From positions 265,725,426-265,789,425 of the forward strand of contig CP136063.1 in assembly GCA_032622095.1 (NCBI GenBank): DNA of 64,000 nucleotides, read 5' to 3'. Made by a program: the position numbers and the translations under genes. Under the pieces are notes generated by a model. It ran no database searches. It saw only the letters and a list, made by a program, of their open reading frames with translations, and had not been told where the DNA came from. Origin of the DNA: Siphonodentalium dalli. Taxonomy: Eukaryota; Mollusca; Scaphopoda; Gadilida; Siphonodentaliidae. The stretch's first letter is position 1. Each line of letters opens with the position of its first letter. Below, one piece after another: positions 37,201 to 43,200 of the stretch.

Positions 37201-40200
37201 CTTTATAGTCACTAACATCTACTGGGGTTAACTCCTTTATAGTCACTAACATCTACTGGAGTTAACTCCGTTATAGTCACTAACATCTACTGGAGTTAAC
37301 TCCTTTATAGTCACCAACATCTACTGGAGTTAACTCCTTTATAGTCACTAACATCTACTGGAGTTAACTCCATTATAGTCACTAACATCTACTGGAGTTA
37401 ACTCCATTATAGTCACTAACATCTACTGGAGTTAACTCCATTATAGTCACTAACATCTACTGGAGTTAACTCCTTTATAGTCACTAACATCTACTGGAGT
37501 TAACTCCATTATAGTCACTAACATCTACTGGAGTTAAACTGAGCCCTTCTATAATTCTCAACAATTTTTTTTCACCAAACTCAGAATATAAAGTCTCTAT
37601 GATCACCAAACTCAGAATTTAAAGTCTCTATGATCACCAAACTCAGAATTTAAAGTCTCTATGATCACCAAACTCAGAATTTAAAGTCTCTATGATCACC
37701 AAACTCAGAATATAAAGTATCTATGATCACCAAACTCCGAATATAAAGTCTCTATGATCACCAAACTCCGAATATAAAGTCTCTATGATCACCAAACCAG
37801 TCCTTTGATTTTGAGGCGCGCAATTGCCTTGGCGCGCGCGGATTTAAAAACCTGCGAGTTATTAAATGCGCACGCCGAAAATTTCAAATGCGCACCTCAG
37901 AATTTGCAACCAGTGAACAAGATTTTAACAAACAACACACCACTGGTCAAACGCCGATAAGACTATCCACCATGTATCTTTCTCAGCAGTGATGACGCTG
38001 ATTACGAACCTGGTAACTACTAGTAGTAACATACATTGTGATCGCATTATTACTCGATGAATGAAAACAAACAGCCACCTTCTTGACAATGCGTCATTCA
38101 ATCTGGGCACCTAATGATATTGACCAATGGGACAGTCGGAACACTGAAGAGGAATCAAGCGTCATCATTAAAAATAGGCAGCTAATAATATCGACCAATG
38201 AGGACTCGTGTTGCGTCACGTAATCGCCACAGTTAATAATATCGGCCAACGAATGAGCAGTATCACGAAATCGGAAACTTATTTATAATAACACGTGATC
38301 AGCAGATTCTCCCAGATTAAAAATAGAATTGGAAAATCCTCAGAATTCTGCATGCAAACAACTCATTCAGGCGACTTTGTTTCAAATTATTATCTGCGCA
38401 TTTTTAAATCTAGTTTTTGCAAGGGACATGCATTTTTTTTTGTGTGGAAAATTAATAAACGAAGCGGTCCCTAATAATCTCGTACAGGGGGGATTTTTAG
38501 CTGAAAATAAATAATCGTACCCGTACGCTTATTTGGATCCGAGACTGGTGACGAAACCACGATACTATCAAAGCGAAAGAGGGTTGACTCGTCGGATTCC
38601 GGTGAAACTGATTGCGGTAACGATTAGGATTCCACTTCCGAGTTTGAAACTTTAAGCGAGTCTGATGGGCATGCGCTCTCAGACGCGGAAGTCGACTAAT
38701 TACCGTGATCAGATTCATCGGGATTGCCGGATTGTTGATGCTATTATCATGTGGACTATTGTACAATATAAACATATGTTTTTTATTTCTGTTTCTGTTG
38801 CCACACTTAGAATAATACGTGTGTATCATTATACTTGTGTTTGTCTTTATTCAGTAATCATTTCATCGATGTTAATTTGAATTGTGCTCCCTCAAAAAGG
38901 CGCGCGCAAATCCCAAAAGCTCCGAGCGATATACCGCGCACCTACGTTTTCCAAATTCGAAGGACTGCCAAACTCAGAATATAAAGTCTCTATGATCACC
39001 AAACTCAGAATTTAAAGTCTCTATGATCACCAAACTCAGAATATAAAGTCTCTATGATCACCAAACTCAGAATTTAAAGTCTCTATGATCACCAAACTCA
39101 GAATTTAAAGTCTCTATGATCACCAAACTCAGAATATAAAGTCTCTATGATCACCAAACTCAGAATATAAAGTCTCTATGATCACCAAACTCAGAATATA
39201 AAGTCTCTATGATCACCAAACTCAGAATATAAAGTCTCTATGATCACCAAACTCAGAATATAAAGTCTCTATGATCACCAAACTCAGAATATAAAGTCTC
39301 TATGATCACCAAACTCAGAATTTAAAGTCTCTATGATCACCAAACTCAGAATTTTAAGTCTCTATGAGACCCAAACTCATGAGACGTCGATTATAGATTT
39401 GGAAAATTTCTTAAATTGAGTGACAAATACCAGATTATGTGACCTTAAACATTGAAATTTGAGCTAGACTGTCTTGAAGTCTCATCTCCTTCAAAACGAA
39501 TAAATGTATGTTGGTGTTTCATATGCTGTTTTGTTAAGAATACTGAGGAGACCATATGGAGCAAGTGTGGTTGATGTAACTTCAGGGACGTGGTCAGGGG
39601 TGGGGTGTCAAAAGGTGCTATTTTTATAAAATCTCTAAGAGATGGCGGTTATAGATTCGGACAAATTTCTTGAATCCGATGATAAACACCAGAGTTATTT
39701 GACTTTTAACATTGAAATTTTGGGCTAGCTATCTTGGAGCCGCATCTTCTTAAAAACGAATAAATGTATATTGGTGTTTCATGTTTTATGCTGTTTTGTT
39801 AAGAATACTCAGGAGACCATATGGGGCAAGTTTGGTCAATGTAACTTCAGGGACGTCGTCAGGGGAGCACACAATTATATTTTGTTTGCATCTTCACATA
39901 TAACTCAACCATAGGTTATCAGATCTCAATGAAATTTGGTCGGCAATTTCACCATCATTAACTAAGGCTTTCATATGAGCATAAAATGGTGTTGTTCACA
40001 TTTTCTGATTTAGAGTTATTCTTCTTGTTTATTTGGATATATTCATTTTTTTGGGGGGGGGGGGGGGGGGGGAGGGTTTAGCCTTGCAGCTCAAGTTCCA
40101 ACTTGGTATCAGGGTGTTATCAAATCAAATTCCGCCATAAATGAGGAAATTACAAATCAGCATGTATACCCCTTGGAGTCTCTTCACTCATCACAAGAAT

Positions 40201-43200
40201 TAATATATGGTTATAGAATCTACATCAGTAAATTTTATTTTTTATGTAGAAGTATTTCACGTGAACCTTGGGTCATGAATATGCATATAGAGAGTCAAAA
40301 CCGAATCATCCAAGGGCAATAACTCTGACAATATATCTAGGACGAAACCTGCTGTGTGTCAATATATATTCTTCCACAATACCTGTCTATTGGGGACCTA
40401 AGAATCGGTACTTTTCCACAGATTTGAAATCTGATATCGAATCAAGAGGCAGATGTCAATATCGAAATTTAATCTTGAATAGATTAGCCGTCAGTGCATA
40501 GTGTGGGTTTTCAAAGTCTTTTGAAAGAATATAACATCCCATGTGTGATTAACATCGCATGTGGGATTATATTATTTATGATTAGACACCTGCCCTCTCA
40601 TCAAAATATGGCCTTTGATATTTGAATTATTTCAATCAGGGTTCAGTTCGATTTTGACTGACAATATCGACATTGAATTGAATCTTAAATATTTGCAGGG
40701 CCCTATTGTCTGTTGATTGTTGGTTTCATATAATTTCAGGACGCATCCTATACACGAGTATCTGAGAACGTCATCATCCACACAACATTCGGTGACATTC
40801 ACTGCAAGCTGTTTCCAAAGGAGTATGTATGCCGAGTCTTCTCCCGTTTAATTTTTCCGTATTAATCATGTTCAAAGATAATATATACATGTATAAAAGA
40901 GTAGGATTTGTCCATCCATTTGTCTGTCAGTCCCCATTTTTCTCCCAGACTGCTGGTCCGATTTCAACCAAATTTGGTGTGTGGCGACTAGGGAGGTCAT
41001 AACGTGGAAATTCATATTGATCAGGAATCACAAATAGGGTATAAAAGTTAGTTTATATCATGTATTTGGACAGTAATGTGACGGTTGGATGCTGGGGATG
41101 ACACAGAACGTCAGATGAGTTGTTTACGCTGTTTATATTGGCTCAACATATAGACAAAAATGATTACCGTACTGACCCGGTTCAAAGCCCATGCCCGTGT
41201 TTAAGCCCACCCATATCTTTTGGCCAAATTCCATGCACAGGGGTATATTCGTGTTTAAGCCCACCCCAAATTTTGGTCAATTTCAGCAGTGGTAAGTAAG
41301 TATTTGCTAATGATACTCCCCAAATAAATAATCCCAATATAACGGGAAGTATATTCGCAAACGATCGGTGACGGCGAGAATGCCACGAAAAATGCAAAGT
41401 TATACTTTGTAGGTAAGTGATAATATTAAATGAAATAAAATAAAGTGAATCTTAAATTCTCATTTGTTTATTCAATTATACTTCCCGGGGGAAACCAAAG
41501 GTTAACAAACAAACAAGCTTTAAAAACCATGTGCGGCTATGCGCGTGCAATACTTTAATCAAAGCGCACCTGTTCAACTACAGTACTGTAAAAACATATC
41601 TTTCGTGTTCAGTGACAACGTACCGTAGGTATGTTCCTGCATGTGACCAAACACAAAGAACTGGCTTCTTGGTGATGTAAACACACAGTGGGTAAAATAA
41701 TGGAACAGAAGGGGGAACTTCCAAACTACGTCAACGTTATTCACTCGAAACCAAAATAAAGGTTATCAACATCAAACTGCATTTTGTTCACGTTTTATAG
41801 TATAAACAATTCAGGAGCAATGACACTAAATATTCAAACACGTGCTTTTTTCATTCGGCAAACCTCGTCAGATTCCGTCACACCCAGAGGTCACAGGTCG
41901 AGGAGTTCAGAATGGTTCTTTTTTTATACGTTTTAGCAGAAATACAAGCCTTTTGTCAGTACTGTTAAATAATTACACTCACTGGCTTTTGTTAAACATG
42001 CAATTAGTCGCTATTGTAACATCCTCTATGTGGACAATGGATCACGAGTAAAGCGCCGGGTTTATTGTTTTCCTAATCTGATTAAGTCTGAACATTGATA
42101 TAAACTATAGACGTCTTATAGACTATAAGATAAGGGATTTACCCATAACCCACACTGCCGCTTACATAATAGTGTCATTTTAACATGGGAATTTTGGGCA
42201 ATAAAACTACAAGACTTAAAGTGTTATTATAATATTTTAATATTCACATTTAATTGAAAAATTACTTTCTCAAAGTAACTTATAAATACTTACCTTTACT
42301 TAATCTGGAAGCCGGGTAATTTCAAATTGAAACTGATCTAATCTAAAAAATGTTATCATTTGGACTGTTTTAGAATTTGCTGTAGCCTCAGGTGAAGACC
42401 AAGTTAATAATCACCACTCTATTTGATAATCACTACTCTATTTGATAATCACCACTATTTGATAATCACCACTCTATTTGATAATCACCACTCTATTTGT
42501 CGTTAACAGATGTCCAGATGTTGATAATCACCGCTCTATTTGATAATCACCACTCTATTTCTCATTAACAGATGTCCCAAAACAGTGGAGAATTTCTGTG
42601 TACACAGCAGGAATGGTTACTTCAATAGTCACATATTCCATCGAGTCATCAAAAGCTTCATGCTCCAGACGGGAGATCCTCTTGGTAAGTGTCGCTCAGG
42701 GATGTAGTTACAAGACCGGAAAATATGGTGCCAGATATTGGTAGAATGACACTACCGCACAGAGCGGGCTAGCATCACTAAATTCACATTCTGTGGACCT
42801 CATTCTGCTTAGGCCTCATCTTCCCTGGAATGTATCTTTATTATCAGATAGGGCTGGACGATATTAACGAAAATAAAAACCGCGATTTTTGGAAATTAAA
42901 ACCGTGGTTAACGATATAATCGCGTTTTTTTTTAAACAGATACAAGAAACTGAAAACAACTTCTCACTGTTCGCTAGAATCACATCATTGTCATTAGTTT
43001 TGACAAGTTGGCATCGGGAATAACATACCCGTTATGCAACCACTCAACCAGTGACAACCTCATGCTCGATCGATATTCGGAATGAAAAGTAAATTCACTG
43101 GTTAAATTCCGCTATTCGGACAATTTCGTTCCGGTGACTTGACAAATTCTGGTATAATTATACCGGTATTTAATAAAACCATTATCTCGTCTATGCCAAA

